Positions 21,896-33,096 of a DNA stretch of 64,000 nt are shown in pieces (the first letter of the stretch is position 1; the number at the start of each line of letters is the position of its first letter). Origin of the DNA: Caecitellus pseudoparvulus (taxonomy: Eukaryota > Bigyra: Bicosoecida); the NCBI GenBank assembly GCA_965644315.1, contig CBFFRQ010000030.1, positions 434,001-498,000 of the forward strand, given 5' to 3'. The notes beneath the pieces were generated by a model. It worked only from the letters and a program-made list of their open reading frames with translations. It searched no databases and was not told where the DNA came from. The position numbers and the translations under genes are program-made.

Positions 21896-23284
21896 ATGGC
21901 CGCACGCGGCGTCATTGCCGCTGTTGTGTGGCTTGCTGTGGCAGTGCACCCCACAGGAGGGCAGAGCTATGTCGACATATCTAGCTGCCAAGGCCCCTGC
22001 CTCCCCATCATCTTCGCACACCCGCACGATGGCACGGAAGTGCCGGCTGGCTGGCCTGCTCGCACGGACGGCTGCATGCTGCCTGGCGCCGCCGACTGCT
22101 CCTGGGGCGACGCGTGTGATGGGCAAAGCCTGGACCCTGCATCTTGCGCCGCCCGCACGAACAGGGACTCCTTCACGCGCCTGGTGGGGGCGTTTGCCGA
22201 GGAGCGCCTGTGGGAGCTGACTGGCGCTCGGCCCATGGTGGTGTCCAACCTCCTCGCTCGCTCTGTGCTGGACGCCAACCGCGCCCTGCCCGAGGCAGCC
22301 CAGGACTGGCCGCCTGCCGTGCAGGCATGGTATAACTACACGGCTGCTGTGGATGCTGCGGTGGCCAACGCCACGGCGGGACCCTGCCGCTCCGCCCTCT
22401 TTCTGGACATGCACGGGCAAGCGCACAGCCACGGCTTGCTGGAGCTGGGCTACGCCCTCAGCTCCTCCCGCCTGGCAGCGTCGGATGAAGACATGGCGGC
22501 TGCGCCTGGCACGTACCAGGACCGCAGCACTGTGCGCGTGGCGGTTTCCCGACTGGGGCCACTGCCTTTTTCGACGCTACTGCGTGACTCCCCGCCCCAC
22601 CCCAACACTTCTGCGTGGGTGTCCATGGGCGGCATGATGCAGGCGCGTGGCGTTGGCACCATCCCCAGCCCGGCCCACCCCGATGCCTCAGGGGGGCTGC
22701 AGTACTTCTCGGGGGGGTACTCCACTCGCCGATGGAGCAGCCTGGATGCGGACCCCCCCTCAACATACCCCGTGGACGCGGTGCAGGTGGAAATCCCCAA
22801 CCCCGTGCGATGGGGCAACACCACCGTGCGTCGGCACTTTGGCAGGGCTCTGGGTGAAGTTGTCCTTGAGTGGATGCAGCGATTCCATGGCGTGCAGCTG
22901 GCAGGCAGTGCCGCCTGCTGGGCCCCTCCGCCTGCGCCTGCCGCCAGCGCCACCAGCACCCCAGCCTCCACACCGCAACCCAGCACGGCCCCGTCGGCAG
23001 CTGCCAGCGCCTCTGCCAGTGTGGCGCCTGGAGGGCAAGGTGCGGGGGGTGGTGGTGCAGCAAGCTCCGGTGGCGGTGGCTCGCCAGCGTTCCCTCCTGA
23101 GGCTGGGTGGGCGATTGGTGCGGTGGGGATGGTGGCAGTTGTTGCATTGGCGGCCTGGGCGGTGCTGAGGTGTCGGCGCAAGGGGCGCCAGCCTGCGACG
23201 AATGACCCAAGCAGTGCGCCTCCGGCCGACGATGTTCAGCTAGTGCAGGTGCAGCGCAACCCAGTGAGCCGCGGGTCGCCATGA
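21896..23284 (+). CDS. Secreted or membrane-anchored N-formylglutamate-amidohydrolase-like protein
   Basis: Single open frame, 462 aa from ATG 21896. In-frame ATGs at 21812 and 21875 lie upstream, but 21896 starts directly with a signal peptide (hydrophobic core IAAVVWLAVAV, cleavage near GGQS). The body has N-formylglutamate amidohydrolase (FGase) family features: AHPHDGTEVP near the N-terminus, a DSFTRLV...N...R block, and FLDMHGQAHSHGLLELG, which corresponds to the DxHG zinc-site region. Several N-glycosylation sequons fit secretion. After a Pro/Ala/Ser-rich stalk (nt about 22920-23080) comes one transmembrane helix (nt about 23107-23170) and a short basic, then acidic, cytosolic tail, so this looks like a type I membrane ectoenzyme. 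The substrate is unknown; eukaryotic members of this family are poorly characterised. No intron is needed. Confidence 0.7.
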   Translation: MAARGVIAAVVWLAVAVHPTGGQSYVDISSCQGPCLPIIFAHPHDGTEVPAGWPARTDGCMLPGAADCSWGDACDGQSLDPASCAARTNRDSFTRLVGAFAEERLWELTGARPMVVSNLLARSVLDANRALPEAAQDWPPAVQAWYNYTAAVDAAVANATAGPCRSALFLDMHGQAHSHGLLELGYALSSSRLAASDEDMAAAPGTYQDRSTVRVAVSRLGPLPFSTLLRDSPPHPNTSAWVSMGGMMQARGVGTIPSPAHPDASGGLQYFSGGYSTRRWSSLDADPPSTYPVDAVQVEIPNPVRWGNTTVRRHFGRALGEVVLEWMQRFHGVQLAGSAACWAPPPAPAASATSTPASTPQPSTAPSAAASASASVAPGGQGAGGGGAASSGGGGSPAFPPEAGWAIGAVGMVAVVALAAWAVLRCRRKGRQPATNDPSSAPPADDVQLVQVQRNPVSRGSP

Positions 23285-23628
23285 TGGATGTGTGGCATTT
23301 GAAGAAATGTATTGTTTCATCGTCGCACTGGCACGCCCCAAAAGCGCGCGTTGGACGCTGGCAAGCGCACGGAATCAAGGCCAATGGTTTGTGCTCTTTG
23401 GCGGGGTCACCACTGCCAGCGGCCAAGCACGCAAGTACAGACATCTGTCAAACTCAACCTCCGAGAATTGGGCACATCTCACGTTGTGCACTTTCAGGAA
23501 GTGCAGCTGCAGGGCTGTGGCTCCCGCCTTGCCGCGTGTGGACAGTGTGCGCACACCTGGCAGGTCCAAAGACCGCAGGAAGCCGCTGTGGGCGTGTCCA
23601 GCTCTGACCAGGACAAGCACAGGCGAGA
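23285..23628. other. Spacer between FGase-like and TM9SF genes
   Basis: 344 nt containing the 3' UTR of the upstream gene and the presumed TM9SF promoter. No gene or motif recognised. Confidence 0.45.
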
Positions 23629-25698
23629 ATGGTTCGCGCAATTGCTGGTGTGCTGCTGGCAGCCGCTTTGGGCGCGGTGCTGGGAGACGAAGACACCCAC
23701 ACAGTGCGTGCCTTGGCGGTCGGCGCTTTCCCGGCAGTTCACTGCACCAATCCCGCCTCGCCACACAGTACTCGGATGGCGAGCCAGTCACGCTGTGGCT
23801 GAACAAGATTGGACCGTACCACAACCCCATGGAGACTTATTCCTACTATGACCTTCCCTTCTGTGCCCCGGAGAACCGGCTGAAGCCGCACACAAAGTAT
23901 GCTGGCTTGGGGGAGGTGCTGGAAGGCGTGGAGTATGTGAACTCGGACTTGGCCATCAACTTCAAAGGTGAGCCCAGCACGTCGCCTCCATGCATCAAAT
24001 CAAATAGCCTCCGGCCCAGGCAAGCTACAGGGCGCCCTGCGCCGTCCACGTCCACGTGGCTGTGGCGCTCGCCTTTCAATTGCCGCACCTGCCGACGCGC
24101 CTACCGCAGAGCCCGTGTCCCACACCATGTACTGCGACATCTCCATGACTGAGGACGACGCACTGTATTTCAAGTACGCCATCGAGAACCACTACTGGTA
24201 CCAGATGTACGTGGATGACCTGCCCGTGTGGGGCATGGTGGGGGAGTTGGTGGACGCACAGGGACACCACATCCCCGACGCCGCGTCCGAGGGGCAGGGC
24301 CTCGCGCCACAGGGCGTGGATGTGGACGCCAAGACCACCGCCGGCGCACTGGGCGCGACTCCGCTCCTGTACACGCACCTCTCCCTGTCCATCGGCGTCA
24401 ACGGCAACCAGATCGTGGAGGTGAACCTCACGGCTGAGGCGCCCGTGCGCATCTCCGCCGGCACTGTCGTCCCCTTCAGCTACAGCGTGGCATGGGAGGA
24501 GACGGACAAGCCCTTCGCGACGCGCTTCAGGCGGTACCTGGACAACAACTTCTTCGAGCACAACATCCACTGGTTCTCCCTCTTCAACGCCTTCATGCTG
24601 GTGGTGCTGCTGGTGGGCGTCGTCGCCCTCATCCTCCTGCGCACCCTGCGCAACGACTACTCCAGGTACATGCGCCCCGACGACCACGACGTGGAGGCCC
24701 TGACCTCTGTGGCAGGGGAGGAGGGCGGTTGGAAGCAGGTGCACGGGGACGTCTTCCGGCGCCCGCCCCGGGCCCAGCTGCTGGCGGCCTTACTGGGCTC
24801 TGGCTTCCAGCTCCTGCTCATGCTGCTGGTGGTGCTGGTGGTGGCTGTCCTCGCCACGCTGCACTGGTATGAGCGGGGCACGCTGACCAACATCATCCTG
24901 ACCGCCTACGCCTTCACCTGTGCCGTGGCTGGGTACGTCAGCGGCGCCTGGTACAAGCGCCAGTTCTACCCCAACAAGTCCCCAGCCTGGATCAGCGTGA
25001 TGCTGCTGACAGCGTCCCTGGTGCCAGGCTCCGCCCTAGGCACCCTCATGCTCCTGAACACGGTGGGCATGGTATACGGCACCATCTCCACCCTGCCAGT
25101 GGGCATCCTCTTCTCCTTGTTCGTGGTGTGGGCGGTGGTATCCCTGCCCCTCGTGGCAGGGGGCACGTACGTCGGGCGGCACTTGGGCGGCAAGACGCCC
25201 CCTGCGCAGCGCGTGCACGAGGTGGCGCGCCCCCTGCCCAAGGGCCGGGCGTGGTGGATGTCCCCCGCCTTCTTGACGCTGGCGGGCGGCCTGCTGCCTT
25301 TCGGCGCCATCTTCGTGGAGGTGTACTTCGTCTTCACCTCCTTCTGGAACTACAAGTTCTACTACGTCTACGGCTTCATGCTGCTGGTGGTGGTGATGCT
25401 GCTCATCGTCGTCGCCTGCGTCTCCGTTGTGACCACCTACCTGCAGCTGAACAGTGAGGACTGGCGGTGGCAGTGGCTGGCCTTCGCCTCTGGCAGCAGC
25501 GTCGCGGTGTATGTCTTCGGCTACGCTGGCGTGTACTTCTTCTTCCGCACGTACATGTCCGGCGTGCTGCAGATCGCGTACTACTTCGGCTACTCGGCCC
25601 TGCTCTGCCTCGCCCTGGGCATCACCCTGGGCTCGGTGTCCTACTTCACAGCGTCGGCCTTCGTCAAGGCCATCTACGCAGGGGTGCGCCTGGAGTAG
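23629..25698 (+). CDS. TM9SF: Transmembrane 9 superfamily (nonaspanin/EMP70) protein
   Basis: Exons 23629-23703, 23769-23967 and 24110-25698 (620 aa). Exon 1 encodes a clean signal peptide (MVRAIAGVLLAAALGAVLG). Exon 2 carries the family hallmark VTLWLNKIGPYHNPMETYSYY. Exon 3 holds the rest of the lumenal domain (QMYVDDLPVWG) and nine predicted membrane spans starting near NIHWFSLFNAFML. TM9SF proteins sort membrane proteins with glycine-rich transmembrane domains in the Golgi and endosomes. The C-terminus reads AFVKAIYAGVRLE. Animal members end in a KxD/E COPI-type retention signal, and here RLE occupies that position, a conservative change. Intron phases 0 and 1 match and both junctions align with the family. 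Length is normal (about 590-660 aa). Confidence 0.95.
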
Positions 25699-25792
25699 CG
25701 GCGCAGCTCCTGCCACCGTCGCAATGCAACCATGCCAGTGCCAGCAAGCAGTGGGCGGTGTGGGGAGGGGGGCTGTGCGAGCAGCATTGCAT

Positions 25793-26151
25793 TTACTTCA
25801 ACAGCTTCCACAGCTTGGGGGCCACCTGTGCAGGGGCGCGGGGAGGCGCGGCGCGGTGCCCACCATGCACCAGGAAATACGCAGCCCACGCCACCATCAC
25901 GTACACAGTGGTCCACACAGTGCCAGTAGTCGAAGGCCCACGGCTGGCAGTCGCCCTCGCCCTTCTTGGCCACCCGCTCAGTGCAGGCGGTGTACTGTGC
26001 CCACTGCTTCTTGCAGCTGGAGTGGCACTGCTTCTCCAGGGCGCCCTTGGGGTCAACAGGCTCGTCAGCCTGCGGAAAAAGCGCCCACAGCATTGCCCGT
26101 GCGCCCTGCTGCACGAGCTGGGAGGGGAGCACGAGCCCTCGTCCTCACCAT
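25793..26151 (-). CDS. UQCRH: Cytochrome bc1 complex hinge protein (UQCRH/QCR6)
   Basis: Exons in sense order: 26151-26149 (ATG only), 26069-25905 and 25825-25793 (66 aa). The middle exon starts ADEPVDPKGALEKQC and has the four-cysteine pattern of the hinge family (C...C...C...C within CHSSCKKQWAQYTACTERV and DCQPWAFDYWHCVDHC). The last exon adds VAPKLWKLLK, like the conserved HKLFNNLK end. The two introns (26070-26148, GTGAGG...CAG; 25826-25904, GTACGT...CAG) are each 79 nt and phase 0. The protein is an acidic subunit of mitochondrial complex III that stabilises cytochrome c1-cytochrome c contact. It is slightly shorter than animal versions (about 78 mature residues). The initiator-only first exon is inferred from splice consensus and from the absence of another start. 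Confidence 0.85.
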
Positions 26152-26476
26152 TGTGAAAGAGGCAAAGGGGTAGATGCGTCCTGAACAGCGTGTGCTGCGT
26201 GTCGCAAGGCCTGTGGTTGGCAGGGGCGTGCGGTGTGAAAGGGTGCTGAGGGGCAGGCCTATTTCCGCTCCAGGCCACCGCAGCAGCACGGCGCACGCAC
26301 GACAGCCTAGAAGCGGGGGAGGTGAGGTGGTCGAGGGGAGGACGGTTGTGTTGGAGTGCACCGCGTGCTGACCGCCTCAAGGCAGCCGGGTCAAGACCCC
26401 CCCAATCCACACACGCAAGCCGTGTGCCATGCTGTCACAGGGCGAGGAACATGGTGTGATTGCATTGCACAGAAGC
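26152..26476. other. Spacer between bc1 hinge and fibrillarin genes
   Basis: 325 nt between two minus-strand genes: promoter side of the hinge gene and 3' side of fibrillarin. Short open frames on both strands carry no motifs. Confidence 0.45.
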
Positions 26477-27751
26477 TTACTCAGCAGCCTCGGTGGGCTT
26501 GAACTCGCCAACAACAACAGCGTGGTCACGCTCATAAGGCTCCAGCGTCAGCTGCTCCGCAGGCTTGAGGCCGGCCTTGGCCAGCTTGTTGCGCTCGGCG
26601 GCGAAGACCGCCTCCGGCTTGGAGGTGGAGTCAATGCAGGAGGCCTTGATGGAGATCATGTAGTGGCCGCCGCTCTTGAGGAAGTGCTGGGAGTTCAGGG
26701 CGACAATGCGGGCCTGGTCGGGCTGGGCGACGTCAGCGAAGACGACATCCACCATGCCCACCAACATGCGGTACTTCAGGGGGTGGCGAGCATCCTCGAT
26801 GATGGGGATGACGTTCGTGCGGTTCTTGGCCATGTTGATCAAGTCGCGGCCAGAGCGGTGGGAGAACTCCACGGCGTACACGGTGCCCTCGGGGCCCACG
26901 ACGTCGGAGACGTGGGACACCGTGGTGCCGCTGGCTGCGCCCAGGTACAGGACCTTCTTGCCAGGGCCAATGTACACGTTGCCGATGCCGCCCAGGATGG
27001 CAGCTGCGATCTTGGATCGGAAGGGGTTCCACATGCGGTACTCCAGCTTGTTGCCGTCGGCGCCCTGTGGGGAGGAAGAGCCAGCGGAGGTGTGCGTGCC
27101 TGCGCCAGGCATGGCCGGAAGCACGCGCCGACGCACGTCAACCTTGACGACCTTCTCGCCGTACACAGTCTTGCCAGGGGTCATGTTCAGGGTCACAAGA
27201 GCGTCCTCCTTGCCACGAGCGATGAAGATGCCCTCGTGCCTGGGGTGGAGAAGGGCGGGAGTGTGCGGCGCGGCAATTGGGGGGGGGTGTTCGGGGCCGC
27301 CTGCCAAGGCTGCACAGCACGCACCTGTGGGGCTCAATGACTGTCTTGGCGCCGCCACGGAATCCACCACTGTAAAGGAAGGTAGGGGTGAGTGCAATGC
27401 GGCGGTGCGTGCGCGCAGGCGGTGCGCATGGCGCCTGCAGCTGCTGGTCTGCTGGCGTGCTGGGTTCACTCACCGGCCGCCGCCGCCACGCCCACCTCGG
27501 CCGCCACGCCCACCTCGGCCGCCACGCCCACCTCGGCCACCACCACGGCCACCACCGCGCCCGCCGCCTCGGCCGCCGCCGCGCCCACCGCGGAAGCCAC
27601 CTCGCCCACCGCGCCCACCGCCTCGGCCTGCGGAAGTACAGAGTGCACGATGAAACGCCGGCTGCTACAGGCGCACGCAGCGGCATTCAGGTTCGTGGGA
27701 CAAGTCCAAAGTGTTGCACTCACCACGGCCACGTCCACCGAATCCGCTCAT
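26477..27751 (-). CDS. FBL: Fibrillarin, rRNA 2'-O-methyltransferase
   Basis: Sense-order exons: 27751-27724, 27627-27474, 27369-27325, 27239-27137 and 27064-26477 (305 aa). All four junctions keep frame and family alignment. Exons 1 and 2 encode an N-terminal Gly/Arg-rich domain built of RGG and GGR repeats. The remainder is the methyltransferase: [29 protein letters not shown], the SAM-binding [44 protein letters not shown] and [15 protein letters not shown]. It is the catalytic subunit of box C/D snoRNPs in the nucleolus. One 72-nt intron (27065-27136) splits the N-lobe between KVVKVD and GADGNKLEY. Very highly conserved in the core; divergently arranged with the PP2C gene. Confidence 0.97.
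27474..27627 (-). repeat. Gly/Arg-rich (GAR) repeat tract of fibrillarin
   Basis: About 150 nt of tandem GGC/GGT/CGT/CGA codons giving RGG-type repeats. One 15-nt unit encoding GRGGR is repeated three times in nearly identical form at 27480-27530. Confidence 0.85.
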
Positions 27752-28273
27752 TGTGCTAGAGCCGCTAAAAGGCAAGGTCTGCAGCTAGCCTGGTGCAGGC
27801 GAGGTGCAGAGCAAAATCCGCAGGAGGAACCTGGGAAAGGCTGAATACCAGTGCTGCGCTGTGGCCAGTGGACACAATGCGCAGAGTATTGAAGCATTTG
27901 AAAGTGTTAAGAGAGGCGAGTTCCTGGTTCTGAGTGCTGCTGGGCTCCAGATGGAAGTGCTGGCGGAGGGGGGGTGCAAAGTGAACACCCTTTGCTGCAG
28001 CCTGCTGCAGGTGTGGTGGAGGGCAGGGCACATCTGTCGCCATTTCTGGCAGGCATACGCAACCCTTAGGTTGTATAGGGCGGAGTACATGGCATGCTGA
28101 ATGTATCCTGCTTGTGAAACGGGAACTGCAGCTGCCGAGCCGCTCGTCATAGCCGCCTTCACCGAAGGCTGCGTTTCCCTTCACACTGGCGCTGCCGTGC
28201 CGGACCCACCACGTGTGAAGCGGGCGAAGAGCAGAGGAGTGGGATCACCTTCCCTGCGCCTTTCTTTTTCGGC
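27752..28273. promoter_or_regulatory. Divergent promoter region, fibrillarin / PP2C
   Basis: 522 nt between the two ATG codons. No exon or RNA gene is recognised; short open frames here have no splice partners. It presumably holds both promoters and 5' UTRs. Confidence 0.5.
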
Positions 28274-29530
28274 ATGGGATGTGCAGCGTCGGTGCATGGT
28301 GCGCAACGCACGTGCAGACCAGCGTTTGCCAACGCCAACGTTGACCCGCCCCCGAAATTCCGCAGCAAACAAGGCGGCAGACGCCTCGAGAACGAAGCGC
28401 GGTGAGTGGCAGCCTTGTGAACAATGCTGAGACTGTCTGTGCGCACGTTTGGAGCTCCGTGCTGCGGCAGGAAGGTCGCCATCAGCTGGAGAGCCGGGTG
28501 AAGGGTGCGGCCTACCGCGACGCGCATGGTCAATAGCAGCTCGCTGCGCACAACCTGAGCTCTTCCGTACAGGACTGCAATAGGAGGCGATGAGGAGGAA
28601 ACACATGTGGACGAGGCACTGCTCACACTGGAAAAGGAGCCAGAGCCAGGCGGCTGCACAGCGGCAGCGCTGCCCATCGTCTTCAGCTACGCGTCTTTGG
28701 AGGGCAGAGACAAGGACAGGCAGCCGCTGGACAACCAGGATAACATCGCTGTCAAAGACATCCTTGGGGGGCAAGCAGATATGCTGGCTGCCGCCGTCAT
28801 GGACGGACACGGACCTCACGGAGCAGCCGCCGCAAAGTTCGTGGCCCAACGCATCTGCGAAGCAGTGGCCAGTGAAATGGGCGACAAGGGCGGGAAGCAT
28901 GCCGTTCATGAAGCATGCCTGGCTGTGAATCAGGACTTGAGCATTTCAGATATCGATGTGTACGTTTCAGGCTGCACCTGCTGCCTCGTCCTCTTGCAAG
29001 GACACCAGTTGACGGTGGCAAACGTTGGCGATTCGGGAGCGGTGCTGGGCCGGGCACAGGGTGAGGGCGCAGATGCAGAGATCGAAGCAGTTCCCCTGAG
29101 CGCTGCGCAAAAGGCTGCGCGCCAAGATGAGCGCACCCGGCTGCTGAAGGCTGGCGCCCGCGTCTTCCCCTGGGGCGTGCAGCGCGTGTGGTTGCAAGAC
29201 GTGGACCTGCCTGGTCTCACACTCTCCCGCAGCTTCGGTGACTTGGCTGCGGAGAGCGTTGGGGTCTTTGCAGAGCCTGAAGTTCAGGAGGTGGCGCTGA
29301 GTGCAAGCGACAAGTTCCTCATCGTCGCAAGCGATGGCGTGTGGGCTGTGCTGGGCCCGGAGGAAGCATGCAAGACCGTGCAGGACAGCCTCCGCGGCGG
29401 CGACCCGCACGAAGCTGCTGAGGCGCTGTGTGATGAAGCCCGTAAACGGTGGAATGAAGATGAAAAGCTAATGGACGACATCACCGCCATCGTGGCGTTC
29501 CTGTATTTTGGGCAGGATGAAGCTGGGTAG
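28274..29530 (+). CDS. PP2C-family Ser/Thr phosphatase, probably N-myristoylated
   Basis: Exons 28274-28401 and 28573-29530 (361 aa); the 171-nt intron (GTGAGT...ACAG) joins phase 2 correctly. The protein starts MGCAASVH, a textbook N-myristoylation signal with a neighbouring cysteine that could be palmitoylated, so membrane attachment is likely. PP2C motifs follow in order: DNQDNIAV, MDGHGPHG, NVGDSGAVLG, LSRSFGDLAAE, ASDGVWAVLG and DDITAIVAFL. The metal-binding aspartates (QD, DGHG, SDG, DDI) are all present, so metal-dependent activity is expected. In the NVGDSRAV motif the usual Arg is Gly, and the TRSLGD motif reads SRSFGD. It resembles the lipidated PP2Cs of plants and ciliates. No additional domain is visible. 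Confidence 0.92.
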
Positions 29531-29597
29531 TAAGTAAGTCACCGGCTGGTTGGGCTGCTGGCTGAGCAAGTGGGGAGCGATCGTCAGCAAGGACAAC

Positions 29598-32500
29598 CTA
29601 CTGCTGCACGCAGTCCGCCGCGGGACCGTCACGGGCCTGAAAAGACCCCATCAAGCCAAGCAGCGCTTGTGGATGAAGGGTTGGGGTATGCCCTGCTCCC
29701 GAGGGAACCCGTATGTTGACCGCCAATGACTCGCGGTCGGTGTCAATAAACCGTGCCTGTGGATGCGAAGTCGGGCTGCGTCGACCCCACAACCGCCAGG
29801 ATGAAGCGATACCGGAGGTAGCGAGAAGCGGCATGCTGGGGTGGGGCTGGACGCAGTTGACGATGTGGTCGTCGGCGTCCACAGCCCCCATCAAGAGCCC
29901 TGTCAGCGTGTCCCAAATGAACGCCTTGCCGTCATCAGACCCTGCAACGACCCAGCCATCACGTCCCAAGGACAGGACATGCTGCAGATCTGGAGCAGCG
30001 CCGTGTCGCGCGCTTTGGTGCGTGCTCAGATGGGGCAGCTTGGGTTTGGCGCGGCGAGGGCCCCAAAATACTGCCTCCTTGATATCCGTCTCGCTATTCC
30101 TGGCTCCGATGTAGCACCCAGTGCGCAGTTGGGCTGTTGCCTGCGAGACAAGCCGCTCAACATCCGCATCGTCCCCGGTGCCAGAACCATCGGCCACGTG
30201 CCCTGTCAGTGCGACAATTGGCATGCTGCCCCCGCGGGAAGCGAAGCGAGTGCGAACCATGGGGAAAACCTCCTTTGGGACGGGAGCTGCCGCTTCCTCC
30301 AGCAAGAATAATTCAGACTCGGGCTTGGCGACCGCGTCGCTGATCCCGGCCTCCAGGGCCGCCGCAATGGTAGCCATGTCATCCTCCGGCCTACAGAATG
30401 ACTCCAGCTCTGTAAGAGGGGCGATGGCGGAGTATCGACCGAATTCCTGCACGAACTCTGCTGTGTTGCTCAGAATCCTGCCGCTGACCGTCGCCTGAAG
30501 GCTCTTGTCCGCCTCCTCTGCAGCGGCACGTGCCAGCACAAGGTTGCTGGCAAGGTGCTCCTTTGCCTTCAACAAGACTAGACCAGCAGGGTGCTGACTT
30601 CCATCTCGGAAGGTGAGGGTGGGCTCCGTTCCCCACTTACTCAGTGCCTGGATAGCCGCATCCAGCTGTGTCGACAGCGCGGTTAGCGCGGACAGCAGCT
30701 CCTGGCAAACTCGCTTGGCCAGCGGTAGGTATGACATGTGCAGAAAGTGCCTGACGAGCAGGAAATAAGCATGCAGGTTGCCGGGACCATAGTCTATGGC
30801 TCGCAACGCAGCCGTGACACTGCTGTGCAGACGCGCGTGTTCGTCCTCTGCCGCAGCCTGCAGAGAGGCCAACGCACACCAACAGTGCGAGAGCACGACA
30901 AGGCACGCTTCATCGTCGGGACTGCGGGCCAAGGCGGCAGTGGCATGAGCAATGGCACGGAGCAGTGAATCCTCTGCCAGCCACAGCGATCCGGGGTGAT
31001 CCACTCTATCAGTGTCTATGCGCAGCACACGCTGGCTGTCCTCCCCACCCACGCCCGTGTGGGCGGCAGGGCTGCCTTCCCCGGCCTCACCATCGCTACT
31101 TCCATGCTCTGTCCTTGCCTCGACAGAGCCTCTGATGCCTACCAGCTCACATGCTTCCTTGAAGGCAGCTGCTGCTGCTGGCGGCATGTCGGGGATGATG
31201 GGTAGGTGCAGGGGAAACCTAGTCGTGGACGTAGGCAAGGCCACAGACGCCCAAGCTGGGTGAAGCAAGCGCGGGAAGGTGCCGGCATCCTCAAGATTCC
31301 CACCTGGAGGGATGCTGGCAAGGCGCTGGCACCAGTCAACGGCAAGCTGGAGTGCATCCGAAGCGGGCAGCCGCGTATCTTTGTCACCGAACAGGAACCC
31401 ATGGTCACGGCAGGCAGACACCATCTCCAACGACTCGGCCCCCAGTTGTGCTGCTGCAGCTTGTCCAGAAGGAGGGGGGGGGCTGGAGGGGACAGGGGGC
31501 GGTACGCCGGCTCCCCCTCGCCCTACACCCACGTCCACAGCGTGATGCAGGGCGTCATCAGCAGCTGCAGCAGCTACATCCACGCTCAGATCGTGCGGGT
31601 GAGCAAATGCGTCAAAAGAATACACATGTGCGTTGCTGTAGTTTGAGATGATGCGCTGGCCGCTGTCATCCCAGGCGATGTGGGTGCCGTACGCCTTTGC
31701 GTACTGCGCACGGTGCGGACTGCGGGCGCCGGCCTTTTCCATGAAGAAGCTCATGGGCACAGTATCAAAAGGTGCGAACCGTGCAAACGCCCCCTCCACA
31801 TCCGGTGCCGACCCCTTTACGAACACTTCTGAGGGGATGATACTGCGCGGCATGTGTCTCGGCAGGTACCGCCTGTCCAACACACGGCAGAAGCCATCCT
31901 TGGCAGAGATGGCCAGGAAGTTTGGATTCACGGGATTGCACGCCACTCCCGTGAGGGGTCTCAAACCCGGGTAATAGCCTTCAAGGATGGGGTCCGCGAT
32001 GTCCAGCGGGGCTTCGGGGGACCGAAGGTCAATCTGCAACAGCCGGCCGTCGTCGCCAGCAGACCACAGCATGTTCGGGTCCAGTGGCGCCACCTCCAGG
32101 GCCTTGGCCGAACTTCTGTGGCTGTACAGTACGCGTGTCGCCACCTTCCCCGGCCTCGCACCAACTTCCGCTCGCAGGCGATGCTGGGCGGCGGGGGAGC
32201 CCTGGCGGCTCATGGTGTGCAGCTGCACTTGGCCGTCCATGGCGCAGGAGGCAATGATGTCATCCCCAGAACACGGCATGAACTGCACTCCAAATATGTT
32301 TTGGTGGTGCTCTGTGTGCACGACTGCACGAGGCCGCATGGAGGGCGAGACAGCGTCGGCGGCGTAGCTGTAGTCGCTGTCTTCCTCATCCACTTCAGGC
32401 CGCAAGCCACCGCTTGGGTCCCAGCCCCACACGATGAGACGCAGGTCATCGGAGCCTGACAGCAGCAGGGATCCGTCTGCATTCCACTTCATGCGGTTCA

Positions 32501-32634
32501 CACACCCCTGGAGTCGAGAAAAACGAGCAGGGGGTGCTTCAACGCGGTCCCCGTTTCGTTCGCGTTTCACGCACTTCGTGGAAGTCCATGGCGCTATGGC
32601 AAGCCATGTACCGAAGATCCATCCCAGACGCCAT
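29598..32634 (-). CDS. WD40/TPR protein, WDTC1 (DCAF9)-like CUL4 substrate receptor
   Basis: Exons 32634-32575 and 32507-29598 (989 aa). Exon 1 (MASGMDLRYMACHS...FHE) joins phase 0 across a 67-nt intron (GTGCGT...CCAG) to GCVNRMKWN, matching the family's GHxGCVN start of the first WD repeat. N-terminal blades include LLSGSDDLRLIVW, IFGVQFMPCSGDD and MLWSAGDDGRLLQIDLR. A helical TPR-like part (about residues 610-720) is followed by ETDIKEAVFWGP and two C-terminal blades (VVAGSDDGKAFIWD and HIVNCVQPHPSMPLLATSG). This layout matches WDTC1/Adipose, a DDB1-CUL4-associated factor that recruits HDAC3; which partners it uses here is unknown. A loop with a proline run (about nt 31470-31540) separates WD blocks. 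I cannot exclude one more in-frame intron there. Confidence 0.85.
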
Positions 32635-33096
32635 AATGGATTGCCAAATGATGTGATTGGGGCTCCTCTACCTCTCACGGTCCCCACCGTCGTGCTGAGG
32701 TCAAGCGCACGCAGCCCCAGCCCTGCGCCGGGCGCAACCTGTTTGAGGCAGTGCCAGCTACGCTGCCGAAGCGTGTCGCAGTCGCGCGCAGCTTGGGCTG
32801 TTGGGAAGTGCCTTGGGGGAGTTTGAATTGATGTGAGCCTGGCCGCTTGTTCACAGGCCCCCCTGGATCAAACTGTTCTTAGGGACAGACGCAGAGTTTG
32901 GCGTGGTGGCTTCTACACAGCAATGTTGCGCCTGGCAGAACAATGGGCCGCACTCAAGCCTCACACATACTGTCGAAAGGCACAATTTAGCCACCCCATA
33001 CCATCTTCAGACCCAAGGTTCCTCCCCGACCTTGCACTGTTTCACTCCCTTGCCCCCGTTCCCCTTCCGCCAGCCTCTCGTTGCCGTTGGTGTACC
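32635..33096. promoter_or_regulatory. Divergent promoter region, WDTC1-like / alanine aminotransferase
   Basis: 462 nt between the two start codons. No coding signal recognised. Confidence 0.45.

Noticed and set aside
20462-22432. 656-codon minus-strand frame across the helicase and FGase-like genes
   Set aside because: Spans two unrelated sense genes; composition only reflects the reverse complement of their codons.
31470-31540. Possible extra intron in the WDTC1-like gene around the proline run
   Set aside because: A GTGGGT-like donor and a C-rich tract exist, but no clean acceptor keeps frame better than simple read-through; left as coding.
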